Shown here piece by piece: positions 8,715 to 18,077 of a stretch of DNA of 64,000 bases. Numbering within the stretch: the first letter of the stretch is position 1; each line of letters starts with the position of its first letter. A program made the position numbers and the translations under genes. The notes beneath the pieces are model-generated. The model worked only from the letters and a program-made list of their open reading frames with translations. It was not told the origin of the DNA and ran no database searches. Origin of the DNA: Lysobacterales bacterium (GTDB taxonomy: Bacteria; Pseudomonadota; Gammaproteobacteria; Xanthomonadales; Xanthomonadaceae); assembly GCA_020442465.1 (NCBI GenBank), contig JAGRJY010000160.1, positions 1 through 64,000 on the forward strand, given 5' to 3'.

Positions 8715-9671
8715 TCAGTGAGCGCGACGACGCTTTCCGACCTTGTTCGCCGAGCCGGCGGGCAGCTCGTGCGCAATCAGACGTTGCGACGCGCCGCGGA
8801 TGACCTCGGCGAGCTGGAGCAGGAAGACGTCCATGGCCGAGCTGCGGCGCCAGATCATGGCGATGCGGCGGTGCGGCGTCGATGGCCCGGCAAAGGGGAT
8901 CAGCTTGATGTCCTCGGACGGCGGCACCGGCGGTTCCACCGCAAGCTTGGGCAGCAGGGTGATGCCGACATTCGCTGCCACCATCTGGCGCAGGGTCTCG
9001 AGGCTGGTGGCGCGGAAGCCTGATTTTTCCTCGGCGCCGGCGAGATGGCACACGTCCAGTGCCTGGTCACGCAGGCAATGGCCGTCCTCGAGCAGGAGCA
9101 GGCTGTGCGTGGACAGCTCGTCGAGACCGATCGTGCGGTGTCCGGCGAGTGCATGCTGCGCGGGCACCGCGAGGAGGAATGGTTCCTCGAACAAGGGTTC
9201 GATGTGCAATTGGGGCTCGTGCACGGGCAGGGCGAGGATGGCAGCATCCAGCCGGCCTTCGCGCAGCATGCGCAGAATGACTTCGGTCTTCTCCTCGACC
9301 AGCAACAGCTCGAGTCTTGGAAAACGTCGACGGATGCCCGGTACCACGTGTGGCAGCAGGTAGGGTCCGAGGGTGGGAAACAGTCCGAGCCGTACCGTGC
9401 CGGCTTCCGGGTCAGTGGAGCGCCGTGCTGCTTCGCGAAGCTGCTCGACTTCGCCAAGAATGCGTCGCGCACGTTCGGCGATGTCGCGGCCGGCCGGGGT
9501 CAGCATGACCCGGCGAGGCGCCCGCTCGATCAGCGACACGCCGAGTTCTTCCTCCAGCTTCTTCAGCTGCGTGGACAGCGTCGGTTGGCTGACGAAGCAG
9601 GCGCTGGCAGCCCGCCCGAAATGCTTGTGATCGGCGATCGCCACGAGATAGCGCAAGTCCCGGATATTCAT
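8715..9671 (-). CDS. oxyR: hydrogen peroxide-sensing LysR-family regulator OxyR
   Basis: 318 residues. The N-terminal winged helix-turn-helix (HFGRAASACFVSQPTLSTQLKKLE) and the LysR effector domain are complete. The redox switch is conserved exactly: the motif LLEDGHCLRDQALDVC puts the two cysteines at residues 199 and 208, the same numbers as in E. coli OxyR. Oxidation of this pair to a disulfide activates transcription of peroxide-defence genes. No ahpC, katG or dps is adjacent; the nearest stress gene is msrA about 1.7 kb to the left. The unusual C-terminus (KVGKRRRAH) is basic. Confidence 0.95.
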   Translation of the reverse strand: MNIRDLRYLVAIADHKHFGRAASACFVSQPTLSTQLKKLEEELGVSLIERAPRRVMLTPAGRDIAERARRILGEVEQLREAARRSTDPEAGTVRLGLFPTLGPYLLPHVVPGIRRRFPRLELLLVEEKTEVILRMLREGRLDAAILALPVHEPQLHIEPLFEEPFLLAVPAQHALAGHRTIGLDELSTHSLLLLEDGHCLRDQALDVCHLAGAEEKSGFRATSLETLRQMVAANVGITLLPKLAVEPPVPPSEDIKLIPFAGPSTPHRRIAMIWRRSSAMDVFLLQLAEVIRGASQRLIAHELPAGSANKVGKRRRAH

Positions 9672-9794
9672 GCCGATCCATTCACAGTTTCGATCGGATG
9701 AATGATATCAATTCATGGGTTCGCTAGTCCGGGGGCAGCCGGTGCGGGTTCGATGAAGCCCTCGCGCGGCGGCGGCGCGCGAGGGCCAAGGGGC

Positions 9795-12101
9795 CTAGTT
9801 TCCGACCGCCGTGCAGTCGATCGTGATGTCGTCGAGGTTGAAACTCGACTTGCCGCTGGTTGCGAGATTGGTGTAGCGGAACTCGATGCTGTGCGCATTG
9901 CCGTCCGCGATGTCCGACAGGTCCACGGTGCGGGCAAGATAGGCCGGCTCGGCTGTCGCCGGTTCGTCGAAGCTGCGGCGCGTTGCGCCATCGACGCGAA
10001 CTTCCATCACCGCATCCAGCGGCACGCTGGTGAAGCCGCGGCGCAGAAAGAAGTTGAGATGTCGGGGCCCATCGTTGGGGATGGTCACGGTCTGACTGAG
10101 CGTGGCGACCTCAGCATGCTGGCCGTCAATGGTGCCACCCAGCCACGCCCACCCGGTGCCGGTCCGGGGCCCGACCGTGGTCGGGTCGGCACTGTCGTCG
10201 CAGGTGCTGGTGGTGCAGAGGGCGGTGCCGAACCGCTGCGAGGTCGACGTCCACGCGCTGCCCTCGAGACTGGGGTCGAGCAGCGGCTGCGGGCATGTCG
10301 GAGGCGGGGGCGTGATACCCGAACCGCACCCTTCCCACCAGCACGGATTGGCCGCATTGAAGTCGAGTATGCCGAGCAGCTTGGGTGGATCGGGTTGTTG
10401 GGTGAGCGATTCGAGCACGCCCCAGTTGCCGAATGGCCCGTAGGAGAACGACAGGCTGAAGTGCATGAACAGTTCTCCGCCCAGGTCCTTCCAGCGCTGC
10501 AGGTAGTCGACGTAGACGTCGCGCATGCGGGCGTCGCGATTGGCAGCCACGAACAGGTTGCTGATCGTCGTCTTGCGCGCCTGCGCAGTCGGGTCGCCCG
10601 AGAACGGCGAGACCAGGGCGAGATGCTGTCCGCCTTCGTAGGCAAGCATGCGCATCCCGCGCGTCTGGGCGGCGGTGCGGTTGGCATTCAACCAGATCTC
10701 GATTTCGTCCAGCGCGGCGATCGGGCAAGGAACGGTGAAGTTCTGTGGAAAGTTGTCGGTACAGGGCGTGTTGGAGTTCGGAAACGCCTGCTGAAGCTGC
10801 GCACCCAGATTGATCTCGTCGAACAGCTGGCTGAGGCTCCAGTTGACGATCTCGTCCTCGTTGTTCTCGACATTGGTGTAGTTGCCGAAATAGGGCGCGA
10901 TGGCGACGACGTCTCCACTGGTCATGCAGGGGCCGGTGTGCAGTGCGGCGTTCTGCGCCAGCGGACAGTCGGCCGCCTCGGTGAAAGTAAAGGCGTTCGC
11001 GGCCTGCGCGCCGAGGCTGCAGACGATGCGGTCGGACTGCGCACCGAACACCGCACGGAAGAGGTCGCAGATCTGCGCGGTGCGCAGGCCGTGCGCATTG
11101 AGTCGGCGTTCGAATGGCGTGGCCACGTTGCCGAACAGGGCAGTGCCTCGATCCTGGATCTCGTTGCCCTGCGGGAAGTTGTTCCAGACCTCGTTGGAGT
11201 GCTCGACGTAGACGACCAGGTCGGGGTCGAGCTGGTTGCGCACGATGGTGGCGAACTGGGTGATGTAGTCGTCGGTGGCGCGATGCGGCAGGGTGAACCA
11301 CGGCTCCAGCTGCGCCTCGTTGGCGAGCCCGACCATCACTTCCAGCGGCACACCCGCGAATCGCGACCAGTGCGCATCGCTGACGAGTGCGCGGTCGCCG
11401 AAGTTCTCCTGGTCGTTGGGTGGGCCGATGAACCCGCCGCCGTTGGTATTCATCCAGTCCATGAATCGCACTGCGCGGTAGGGCGTCAGCCGGGCAGTGA
11501 AGTCGGGATGGAACATCGGCGGGCTGTCGGGGTTGATGCCTGGCGGAAACACGCGAATGTTGCGGATGTGGTTCGGGGCGGCCGCGGTCGCGGTGACGTC
11601 GAGAATCCAGATGCCGTTGCCGTCGACGTCGACCACGTCGCGCCCCGGCTGGGACTGCGCTTCGACCTTCTGCGCATTCAGCCCGTAGGTGATAGTGCCG
11701 TTGCCGTCGTACACCACGGTGTACAGGCCATCGGGCCACGGTGAGCCGGCCGAGTTGAACACGGTACGTGCAATGCAGAACTGGTTCGGGTTGGCCGTGC
11801 AAGCGGGCAGGGACTGCACCCAGCCGTCGGCATCCAGATCAAGCTGGTCGGCGTCGTCGGTGTCGAACACGGTTTGGCTTGCGGTAATCCACGGTCGCGA
11901 CTGCTTGAAGAAGTCCGCGAACGGGTAGGCGGCGGCGAAGTCGACCACCGATTCCAGGTTGGTTCCCAGCCCGGGCCTGGACACTGGCCCTTCCCCATCT
12001 TCGAAGCCACTCTCGAAGAACGCGAGCGCGGGCGCACACCACACGATCATGAAGGCGGCCACGAGGCCTCGGGGCAGAAGAATACACATGGCTTGTTCCA
12101 T
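9795..12101 (-). CDS. secreted glycoside-hydrolase-like protein (clan GH-A fold inferred)
   Basis: 768 residues from ATG 12101; ATG 12089 is an alternative start that still gives a full signal peptide (CILLPRGLVAAFMIVWCAPALA). The mature protein starts FFESGFEDGEG. A large central region contains YVEHSNEVWN (Asn303-Glu304), resembling the strand-4 acid/base motif of clan GH-A hydrolases, and LAYEGGQH near residue 488, a candidate nucleophile strand. A threonine/proline linker (GSGITPPPPTCPQP) leads to a C-terminal beta-sandwich of about 150 residues ending NLDDITIDC, typical of carbohydrate-binding or jelly-roll modules. Hydrolase activity and substrate are inference; similar proteins are often annotated only as cellulose-binding. 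Confidence 0.7.
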   Translation of the reverse strand: MEQAMCILLPRGLVAAFMIVWCAPALAFFESGFEDGEGPVSRPGLGTNLESVVDFAAAYPFADFFKQSRPWITASQTVFDTDDADQLDLDADGWVQSLPACTANPNQFCIARTVFNSAGSPWPDGLYTVVYDGNGTITYGLNAQKVEAQSQPGRDVVDVDGNGIWILDVTATAAAPNHIRNIRVFPPGINPDSPPMFHPDFTARLTPYRAVRFMDWMNTNGGGFIGPPNDQENFGDRALVSDAHWSRFAGVPLEVMVGLANEAQLEPWFTLPHRATDDYITQFATIVRNQLDPDLVVYVEHSNEVWNNFPQGNEIQDRGTALFGNVATPFERRLNAHGLRTAQICDLFRAVFGAQSDRIVCSLGAQAANAFTFTEAADCPLAQNAALHTGPCMTSGDVVAIAPYFGNYTNVENNEDEIVNWSLSQLFDEINLGAQLQQAFPNSNTPCTDNFPQNFTVPCPIAALDEIEIWLNANRTAAQTRGMRMLAYEGGQHLALVSPFSGDPTAQARKTTISNLFVAANRDARMRDVYVDYLQRWKDLGGELFMHFSLSFSYGPFGNWGVLESLTQQPDPPKLLGILDFNAANPCWWEGCGSGITPPPPTCPQPLLDPSLEGSAWTSTSQRFGTALCTTSTCDDSADPTTVGPRTGTGWAWLGGTIDGQHAEVATLSQTVTIPNDGPRHLNFFLRRGFTSVPLDAVMEVRVDGATRRSFDEPATAEPAYLARTVDLSDIADGNAHSIEFRYTNLATSGKSSFNLDDITIDCTAVGN

Positions 12102-12183
12102 CCACCCGGACCGGATCGGGCTTGTACAGGTTGAAACGGAGAATGCGTCCCGGTTCTGCCATCGTCCGGGCCGGAGCGTCAGG

Positions 12184-12195
12184 ACTTCCGGAAGT
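12184..12195. promoter_or_regulatory. 12-bp palindrome upstream of the Ser/Thr kinase gene
   Basis: Perfect palindrome ACTTCCGGAAGT in the divergent region between the secreted hydrolase and the kinase gene. It lies about 15 bases before a -10-like TAGAAT (12211-12216) that would serve the kinase gene. It could be an operator or overlap an ECF-type -35 (GGAAGT). Assignment is weak. Confidence 0.35.
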
Positions 12196-12243
12196 ACCCG
12201 CCGTCGGCCCTAGAATGATGCTCCTCCCCATGACGGTCGCGCC

Positions 12244-14769
12244 ATGCCCATTCGACCAGAAGATCTGCGAACCGGCGGGGCGCTGCAGGGTGCGGTGGCA
12301 CGTTCCCTGATCGACCAGCAGGTCTCAGCTGCCTTGCTGCACCCGGGCGACGAAGTGGGTGCATTTCGTATTCTCGGCGAATTGGGGCGGGGCGGCATGG
12401 CCGTGGTCTACCTCGCCGAGCGGGCAGACGGCGAGTACAACCAGCGCGTGGCCCTGAAATGGATCCAGTCGCTGGATGCCGGGGCCGAGGCGGATACGCT
12501 GTTCCGGCGCGAGCGCCAGGCACTGGCCGATCTGAGTCACCCGAACATCGCGCGGCTGCTGGATGGCGGGCGCACGCCCGAGGGCAGGCCCTGGTTCGCG
12601 ATGGAGTTCATCGACGGTGCGCCCATCGACCAGCATGCGGTGGACAAGGCGTTGCCCTTGCGTACCCGCATCGAGCTGCTGCTCCAGGTTTGCGAGGCGC
12701 TCGCTTTCGCCCATGGGCGCGGCATTCTTCATCGGGACGTCAAACCGTCGAACGTGATGGTGGACAGTGACGGCAGGGCCAAGCTGCTCGACTTCGGCAT
12801 TGCCCAGGTGTCGGGACAGGAGGACGCGCTCGGGCGGTTCGCCTGCACACCGGGTTTCGCCAGCCCCGAGCAAATGCGCGGCGAGGCGGCCAGCGTGCGT
12901 TCGGATGTATTCCAGATGGGACGCTTGATTGCCGCCACGCTGTCTCACGACGCGGAGGAACGCGATACCGTCGTGGCGGCAGGAGCCAGCCGGTCGACCG
13001 TACTGACGCAGCATCCCGACATGCGCATCGGTGCCACTGCGGTCAGTGGCGGGATTTCGGTGGAAGAGCGTGCCGCGGGTGAGACAGCCTGTCGTGTGGT
13101 CTTGCCCGGGCCGCTCCCGGACGATCTGCGCGCCATCATCGAGCGCGCGCTCGCCGCCGAGGCGCAGCACCGCTACGGCAGCATGCATGCACTGGCCGAT
13201 GACCTTCGCGCCTGGCTGGAGCACCGCCCGGTGTCGGCACGTCGCCGCACCGCCAGCTATCTGACCGCGCGTTGGGTGCAGCGCCATCCGTTCGCTTCGG
13301 TGGCTACGTCGCTCGTGCTGCTTCTGCTTGCCGGCATGGCCTGGTCGTTTTCGAGCCAGATCCGCGCCGAGCGCGATCTTGCCCAGGTCGAGCGCGACAC
13401 CGCCCGGCACGAGCGCGATGCCGCCGAGCTGGCGCGTCGGCGATCCCAAGCCGTGGTCCAGTTTCTCAACGAGGACGTGCTGGATGCGGCCAATCCGCTG
13501 CGTCGAGCGCCGGGTGCACCGGAGGTGACGGTTCGCGCAGCGCTCGATGCGGCCGAGAAGACCGCTGGCGAGCGTCTCGCCGACCAGCCGGATGTGCTGC
13601 TCAGCGTGCTCTCGACGCTGGCGACATTGCGCTTCGAGTTTGGCGAATACGATGAGTCGGCAGCGCTGTATGAACGCGCCGTCAAGCTGGCCGACGTCCT
13701 GCCGGCCGACGACCCTCAGCGCCAGTCCGTGTTGGCCAACTACGGCGCGCTGCTGATCAGTCTGCAGGATTTCCCTCCCGCGATTGCCATTTACGAAGCG
13801 CTGCTGGCGCAGCAGCCGCCGACGAGAAATGACAACAGACTGCCTCGATTCGAGTGGGAGCTGCGGCTGCTCGAAGCCCGGTCCCGTCAGGGCGTCGATG
13901 CGACGTTCCGACCGGACTTCGAATCGCTGGCGGTACGCGCGGACGCAGCACTCGGAACGCCCAACTCGATAGCCGGTGAGGCCTGGTTGTTCGTCGCCCA
14001 CACCTACCGCAATGCCGGCACGCCTGCGGACGGTACCGATGCCGCACGCAAGGCCTACGACGCGCTGGCGGCATACCACGGGTCGGATCACCCGACCACG
14101 CTGAAATCGCTCGCCATTCTCGGCCACGTGCTGAATGCCGCCGGTCGGCGCGACGAGGCGATCGATGCCATGCGACGCGCTTACGAGACCCAGCGGGCAC
14201 GCTATGGGCCGGACGGTCTCGACTCGACCTTCCTACAGAACGAATACGGCTTCATGCTGTTGTCGCAGGGTCGCTACGAAGAGGCGGTTCCGATCCTTGC
14301 CGACCTGCTCGAGCGTCGTGCGGCGTCCGGTGGCGAGCAGTCGATCGGGTTGATTGCGCCGCTCAGCAACCTGGGCAACGCCTACCTGAGGTTGGGTCGA
14401 TTCGACGAGGCCAGGGCGGCGCTCGATCGGGCGATTCGGGTGCTCGATGCCCAGCCGGATCCGGCACCTCAGATGGGCGCAGTGCTGTATCGGGGTCGTG
14501 CCGACGTGCTGCGCGAAACCGGTCGTTTCAGCGAGGCCGAACGCGACCTCGATGCCGGTGATCGACTCGCCGCGGAGTTGGCGGACGGCGACATTCGCGC
14601 CTGGGCGTTGAAGGGCAGCCGGGCGCGTCTGCGCGCGGCCCGCGGTGATCGTGCGGGGGGCGCCGTCGATCTGGATGCGGTGATTGCCGCGCTGCGCGAG
14701 CAGGTGCCGGACACGCACCCCATCCTGCAGGCCCTGATCGAAGCGCGCGCCGGCATCGGCGAGACCTGA
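12244..14769 (+). CDS. membrane-anchored Ser/Thr protein kinase with TPR domain
   Basis: 841 residues. The N-terminal Hanks-type kinase domain has the glycine loop GRGGMAVVYLAE, the lysine in VALKWI, the catalytic loop HRDVKPSN (Asp165) and DFG (Asp183), and the activation segment ends in GFASPEQ. A single transmembrane helix (about residues 347-367) is followed by a heptad-like charged stretch (QIRAERDLAQVERDTARHERDAAE, a likely coiled coil) and a long TPR region, about 450-840. This is the architecture of TIGR02999-associated kinases. The kinase domain should be cytoplasmic and the TPRs periplasmic. A TIGR02999-type ECF sigma gene faces it 48 bp downstream. Substrate unknown. Confidence 0.92.
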   Translation: MPIRPEDLRTGGALQGAVARSLIDQQVSAALLHPGDEVGAFRILGELGRGGMAVVYLAERADGEYNQRVALKWIQSLDAGAEADTLFRRERQALADLSHPNIARLLDGGRTPEGRPWFAMEFIDGAPIDQHAVDKALPLRTRIELLLQVCEALAFAHGRGILHRDVKPSNVMVDSDGRAKLLDFGIAQVSGQEDALGRFACTPGFASPEQMRGEAASVRSDVFQMGRLIAATLSHDAEERDTVVAAGASRSTVLTQHPDMRIGATAVSGGISVEERAAGETACRVVLPGPLPDDLRAIIERALAAEAQHRYGSMHALADDLRAWLEHRPVSARRRTASYLTARWVQRHPFASVATSLVLLLLAGMAWSFSSQIRAERDLAQVERDTARHERDAAELARRRSQAVVQFLNEDVLDAANPLRRAPGAPEVTVRAALDAAEKTAGERLADQPDVLLSVLSTLATLRFEFGEYDESAALYERAVKLADVLPADDPQRQSVLANYGALLISLQDFPPAIAIYEALLAQQPPTRNDNRLPRFEWELRLLEARSRQGVDATFRPDFESLAVRADAALGTPNSIAGEAWLFVAHTYRNAGTPADGTDAARKAYDALAAYHGSDHPTTLKSLAILGHVLNAAGRRDEAIDAMRRAYETQRARYGPDGLDSTFLQNEYGFMLLSQGRYEEAVPILADLLERRAASGGEQSIGLIAPLSNLGNAYLRLGRFDEARAALDRAIRVLDAQPDPAPQMGAVLYRGRADVLRETGRFSEAERDLDAGDRLAAELADGDIRAWALKGSRARLRAARGDRAGGAVDLDAVIAALREQVPDTHPILQALIEARAGIGET

Positions 14770-14817
14770 CGCACAGGTCTTCAAGGCGCACGGCGAAGTC
14801 CGCTGGGCCGCGCCAGC

Positions 14818-15396
14818 TCAGGCGGGTTGCGCGGCCTCCTGGCTTCCGCCGAGGGCGGCGGCGAGCCACGCCCGACCGGCATCCCAGTCCCGGTGCGCGG
14901 TACGCGGAGAGATGCCCAGGGCCGAGGCAGTCTGCTCGTCGTTGAGGCCGCCGAAGTAGCGGCACTCGAACACCTGGGCCTGGCGTGGCGACTCGGATGC
15001 CAGCTGGCTCAGTGCACGGTCGATCTCGACCAGATTCTCGAACGCTTCTTCGCCCGCAGCATCGACGCCATCGAGTGAAACCGTGCCGGCCCCACCGCCT
15101 CGCTTGTCGGCCAGTCGCTCGCGGGCGTGGTCGATCAACAGCTGGCGCATGATGCGGGCGGCCAGCGCCATCAGGTGACCCGTATCGCGGGGTGTGCCGG
15201 CTGCTCGGGACAGGCGCAAGTAGCACTCGTGCACCAGGGCGGTGGTATCCAGGGTGTGTCGTTGCCGACCACCGATGGCGCTGCGCGCCAGCCGCTTCAG
15301 GTCAGGGTAGACCAGTTCGACCAGCCGACTCCATGCCTCGCGATCGCCTTCGCTGGCTCGATGCAGCAGAGTCTCGATGTCGGCGTGCACTGGCAT
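14818..15396 (-). CDS. ECF-family RNA polymerase sigma factor, TIGR02999 type
   Basis: 192 residues. Region 2 (LMALAARIMRQLLIDHARER) and region 4 (FECRYFGGLNDEQTASALGISPRTAHRDWDAGRAWL) are clear. The conserved NDEQTA and the WDxARAWL-like end are hallmarks of the TIGR02999 group found in Planctomycetes and Lysobacterales, which is genomically linked to Ser/Thr kinases rather than to classical anti-sigma factors. Here the kinase is convergent (48 bp between stop codons), so they are not co-transcribed. No anti-sigma gene is adjacent. Regulation by kinase phosphorylation is a family-based inference. Confidence 0.93.
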   Translation of the reverse strand: MPVHADIETLLHRASEGDREAWSRLVELVYPDLKRLARSAIGGRQRHTLDTTALVHECYLRLSRAAGTPRDTGHLMALAARIMRQLLIDHARERLADKRGGGAGTVSLDGVDAAGEEAFENLVEIDRALSQLASESPRQAQVFECRYFGGLNDEQTASALGISPRTAHRDWDAGRAWLAAALGGSQEAAQPA

Positions 15397-15472
15397 GGCG
15401 GCATTCTATGTCTTCCGGCGGCGATGCTGGGTGTTGGGTGGCCGGTCGATGCCATTCATGGAAGCCAGGGGC

Positions 15473-16261
15473 TCAGCGCCCGCGAAACACCGGCTCGCGA
15501 CGCTCGCCGAAGGCGCGTACGGCCTCGTGCGCGTCGTCGCTGCGCATCACCGTGTCCAACTCGGGGAACAAGGCAGCAATGCCTGCCTCGCTGCCGTCGC
15601 GCCGGGCCGTGCGGGCGAGGCGAAGGCTGGCCTGCACGCCGAGCGGCGCGGCACGCGCGATCTGGTCGGCGATGCCCAGCGCCGCGTCGAACTGGGCGCC
15701 CGGCGCGCACACGTGCTGGACGAATCCCCAGCGATGCGCTTCCTCGGCGCTGAATTCGCGGCCGGACAGCAGAACATCCATGGCGTTGCCCCATCCGATC
15801 TCCTGCTGCAGTCGAATGGTCGCGCCGCCGCAGGCAAAGAACCCGCGGCGAACCTCGAGCTGACCGAAGCGCGCGTCGGAGGCCGCCACACGCACGTCGG
15901 CCGCGAGCATCAGTTCGACGGCCACGGTGAAGGAAACGCCGCCAGCCGCCACCACGACCGGTTTCGACACGCGTCGGCGCTCGTCGAGGCCGAACGGTTC
16001 GATCGCGTCATCGGGCAGCTCAGGCATGCGCCCCTTGGCAAGTTCGGGCGCCCATTCGGTCAGGTCGAGGCCGGCGGTAAAGTGTGCGCCGTGCCCGAAC
16101 AGCACGCCACAGCGCAACTCGGGGTCGCGATCGAGCACGCCGTAGGCCAGCGCCAGCTCGCGATAGGTATCCAGAGCGAAGGCGTTGCGCTTCTCGGGGC
16201 GGTTGAATCCCATCAGCAAGACGTGGCCCTGGCGTTCAACGGTGAGCGGGGCGGCAGTCAT
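15473..16261 (-). CDS. enoyl-CoA hydratase/isomerase (crotonase) family protein
   Basis: 262 residues from ATG 16261, whose A is also the last base of the upstream stop (TGATG), implying translational coupling to the acyl-CoA dehydrogenase. The crotonase start motif (FNRPEKRNAF), the first oxyanion block (GAHFTAGLDL) and the second catalytic region (FGQLEVRRGFFACGG) are present. The usual glycine-rich helix before the first catalytic Glu is altered to AAGGVSFTVAVELML, so it may not be a standard hydratase. Probably beta-oxidation or a related acyl-CoA pathway; the substrate is unknown. Confidence 0.9.
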   Translation of the reverse strand: MTAAPLTVERQGHVLLMGFNRPEKRNAFALDTYRELALAYGVLDRDPELRCGVLFGHGAHFTAGLDLTEWAPELAKGRMPELPDDAIEPFGLDERRRVSKPVVVAAGGVSFTVAVELMLAADVRVAASDARFGQLEVRRGFFACGGATIRLQQEIGWGNAMDVLLSGREFSAEEAHRWGFVQHVCAPGAQFDAALGIADQIARAAPLGVQASLRLARTARRDGSEAGIAALFPELDTVMRSDDAHEAVRAFGERREPVFRGR

Positions 16262-18057
16262 CAGAACGATTCCGGCGAAGCGTCGAGTGCGCTGCGGTCG
16301 ACCGTCTGGACCAGGTTGGCCCAGTGCTGGATCTGCGGCAGCTCGGTGGCGAAGAAGAATCGGCAGGCCGCCAGCTTGCCCGCGGCGAAGTCGGCCAGCG
16401 ACGCATCGTTTGCTGCCTTGCGTCGCGCAGCCAGGGTCTGCCACAGCCACATCCAGCCGATGCAGACATGGCCGAACAGCTGCATGTACCAGTGGGCATT
16501 GGCGAGCACGGCGCGCGCTGCCCCGCCGGCCATATCGGCGCCCGCCTTACGGGTGGTGGCGCCGAGCAGGCGAGTGGCATCGGTGAGCGCGGCAGCGTGG
16601 GCCGCGAGCGCCTCGTCTTCGATCGCGCCGCGGCAGGTTTCGCTGATGCGCTGAAACAGCAGGTTCAGCGCGGCGCCGCCGTCCTGCATGGCCTTGCGAC
16701 CGAGCAGGTCGAGCGCCTGGATGCCGTTGGTGCCTTCGTGGATCGGGTTGATGCGGTTGTCGCGATAGTTCTGCTCGACCGGATACTCGCGGGTGTAGCC
16801 GTAGCCGCCGAGCACCTGCACCGCCAGTTCGTTGGCCTTGAGGCAATAGTCGGACGACCAGGCCTTGACCACCGGTGTGAGCAGCTCCAGGAGCTGGCCA
16901 CTTTCGCCGCGGAGCGGCTGCTCGCCCTCGTGTGCGTGATCGACCAGCGCCGCCGCATACAGGCCGAGTGCCTGCGCTCCTTCGACGTAGCAGCGCTGCT
17001 GCAGCAGCATCCGGCGCACATCGGCGTGCTCGATGATCGGCAGCATCGGCGCAGTGGGATCGCGCTGGTCCGGGTGTCGCCCCTGGCGGCGTTCGCGCGC
17101 GTACTGCAGCGCGTACAGATAGCCCGCGTGTCCCTGCTGCACGGCACCCATGCCGACGCCGATCCGCTCCTCGTTCATCATGTGGAACATGTAGGCGAGG
17201 CCCTGATGCGGTTGCCCGACCAGATGGCCTACACAGTCGTCGTTCTCGCCGAACTTCAGAAACGTGTTCACGCTGCCGCGTTGGCCCATCTTGTGGTTCA
17301 GACCAGCCAGCAGCACGTCATTGCGGACGCCACGGCTGCCGTCTGCTTCGACGCGGAACCGCGGCACGATGAACAGGCTGATGCCCTTTACGCCCGGTGG
17401 GGCACCGGCGATCTTGGCCAGCACGAGGTGGATGATGTTCTCGCCCATCTCGTGGTCGCCGGCGGATATCCACATCTTCGAACCCGTGATGCGATAGCTG
17501 CCGTCGTCCTGCGGCGTCGCCGTGGTCTTGATGTCGGCGAGCGAGGAACCGGCTTGCGGTTCGGACAGGCACATCGTGCCGTAGTAGCGGCCCTCGACAA
17601 TCGGACGCATGTACAAGCGCTTCTGTTCCGCGCTGCCGTACACGGCAAGCAGATTGGCTGCGGCACGGGCGAGCAGGGGATAGGCCGGCGTGCTCGCGTT
17701 CGCGGCGGCAAACAGCGCGTCGCAGGCCGAGGTGATCAGGAAGGGCATCTGCATGCCGCCGTCCTCGGCGTCGGCATAGATGGCCATGAAGCCCGCTTCA
17801 TTGAAAGCGTTCAGGGCGTCTTCGATCTCCGGAATCAGTTCGACCTTGCCATCGACCATGCGCGGCTCGTTGAGGTCGGATTTGCGGTTGTGTGGCGCAA
17901 ACTTCTGCTCGGCGATCTGCAGGGCGACATCGATGGTGGCATCGAACACTTCGCGCGAGTGCTCGGCGAATCGCGGATAGCGGCACAGCGCACCTGCATC
18001 GAACATGTCGTGCAGCAGCAGATCCAGATGGCGACGGTCGACCAGGGGGTTGCTCAT
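16261..18057 (-). CDS. acyl-CoA dehydrogenase (large, about 600 residues)
   Basis: 598 residues from ATG 18057 (MSNPLVDRRH); longer in-frame starts would read into the TetR operator and are rejected. N-terminal helical, middle beta (MCLSEPQAGSSLADI, TGSKMWISAG) and C-terminal flavin-binding domains are all visible, with the FAD/catalytic motif INPIHEGTNGIQALDLLGRK near residue 430. The extra C-terminal helical domain marks the large FadE/AcdA-like class acting on medium or long acyl-CoA. The divergent TetR gene and the perfect inverted repeat between them point to acyl-CoA- or fatty-acid-responsive control (inference). First gene of a two-gene operon with the crotonase. Confidence 0.95.
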   Translation of the reverse strand: MSNPLVDRRHLDLLLHDMFDAGALCRYPRFAEHSREVFDATIDVALQIAEQKFAPHNRKSDLNEPRMVDGKVELIPEIEDALNAFNEAGFMAIYADAEDGGMQMPFLITSACDALFAAANASTPAYPLLARAAANLLAVYGSAEQKRLYMRPIVEGRYYGTMCLSEPQAGSSLADIKTTATPQDDGSYRITGSKMWISAGDHEMGENIIHLVLAKIAGAPPGVKGISLFIVPRFRVEADGSRGVRNDVLLAGLNHKMGQRGSVNTFLKFGENDDCVGHLVGQPHQGLAYMFHMMNEERIGVGMGAVQQGHAGYLYALQYARERRQGRHPDQRDPTAPMLPIIEHADVRRMLLQQRCYVEGAQALGLYAAALVDHAHEGEQPLRGESGQLLELLTPVVKAWSSDYCLKANELAVQVLGGYGYTREYPVEQNYRDNRINPIHEGTNGIQALDLLGRKAMQDGGAALNLLFQRISETCRGAIEDEALAAHAAALTDATRLLGATTRKAGADMAGGAARAVLANAHWYMQLFGHVCIGWMWLWQTLAARRKAANDASLADFAAGKLAACRFFFATELPQIQHWANLVQTVDRSALDASPESF

Positions 18058-18077
18058 GAGTGGCTTCCGGGATAATG

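Noticed and set aside
9702..11744. 680-residue ORF opposite the secreted hydrolase
   Set aside because: No recognisable domain; the opposite strand has a signal peptide, linker and module.
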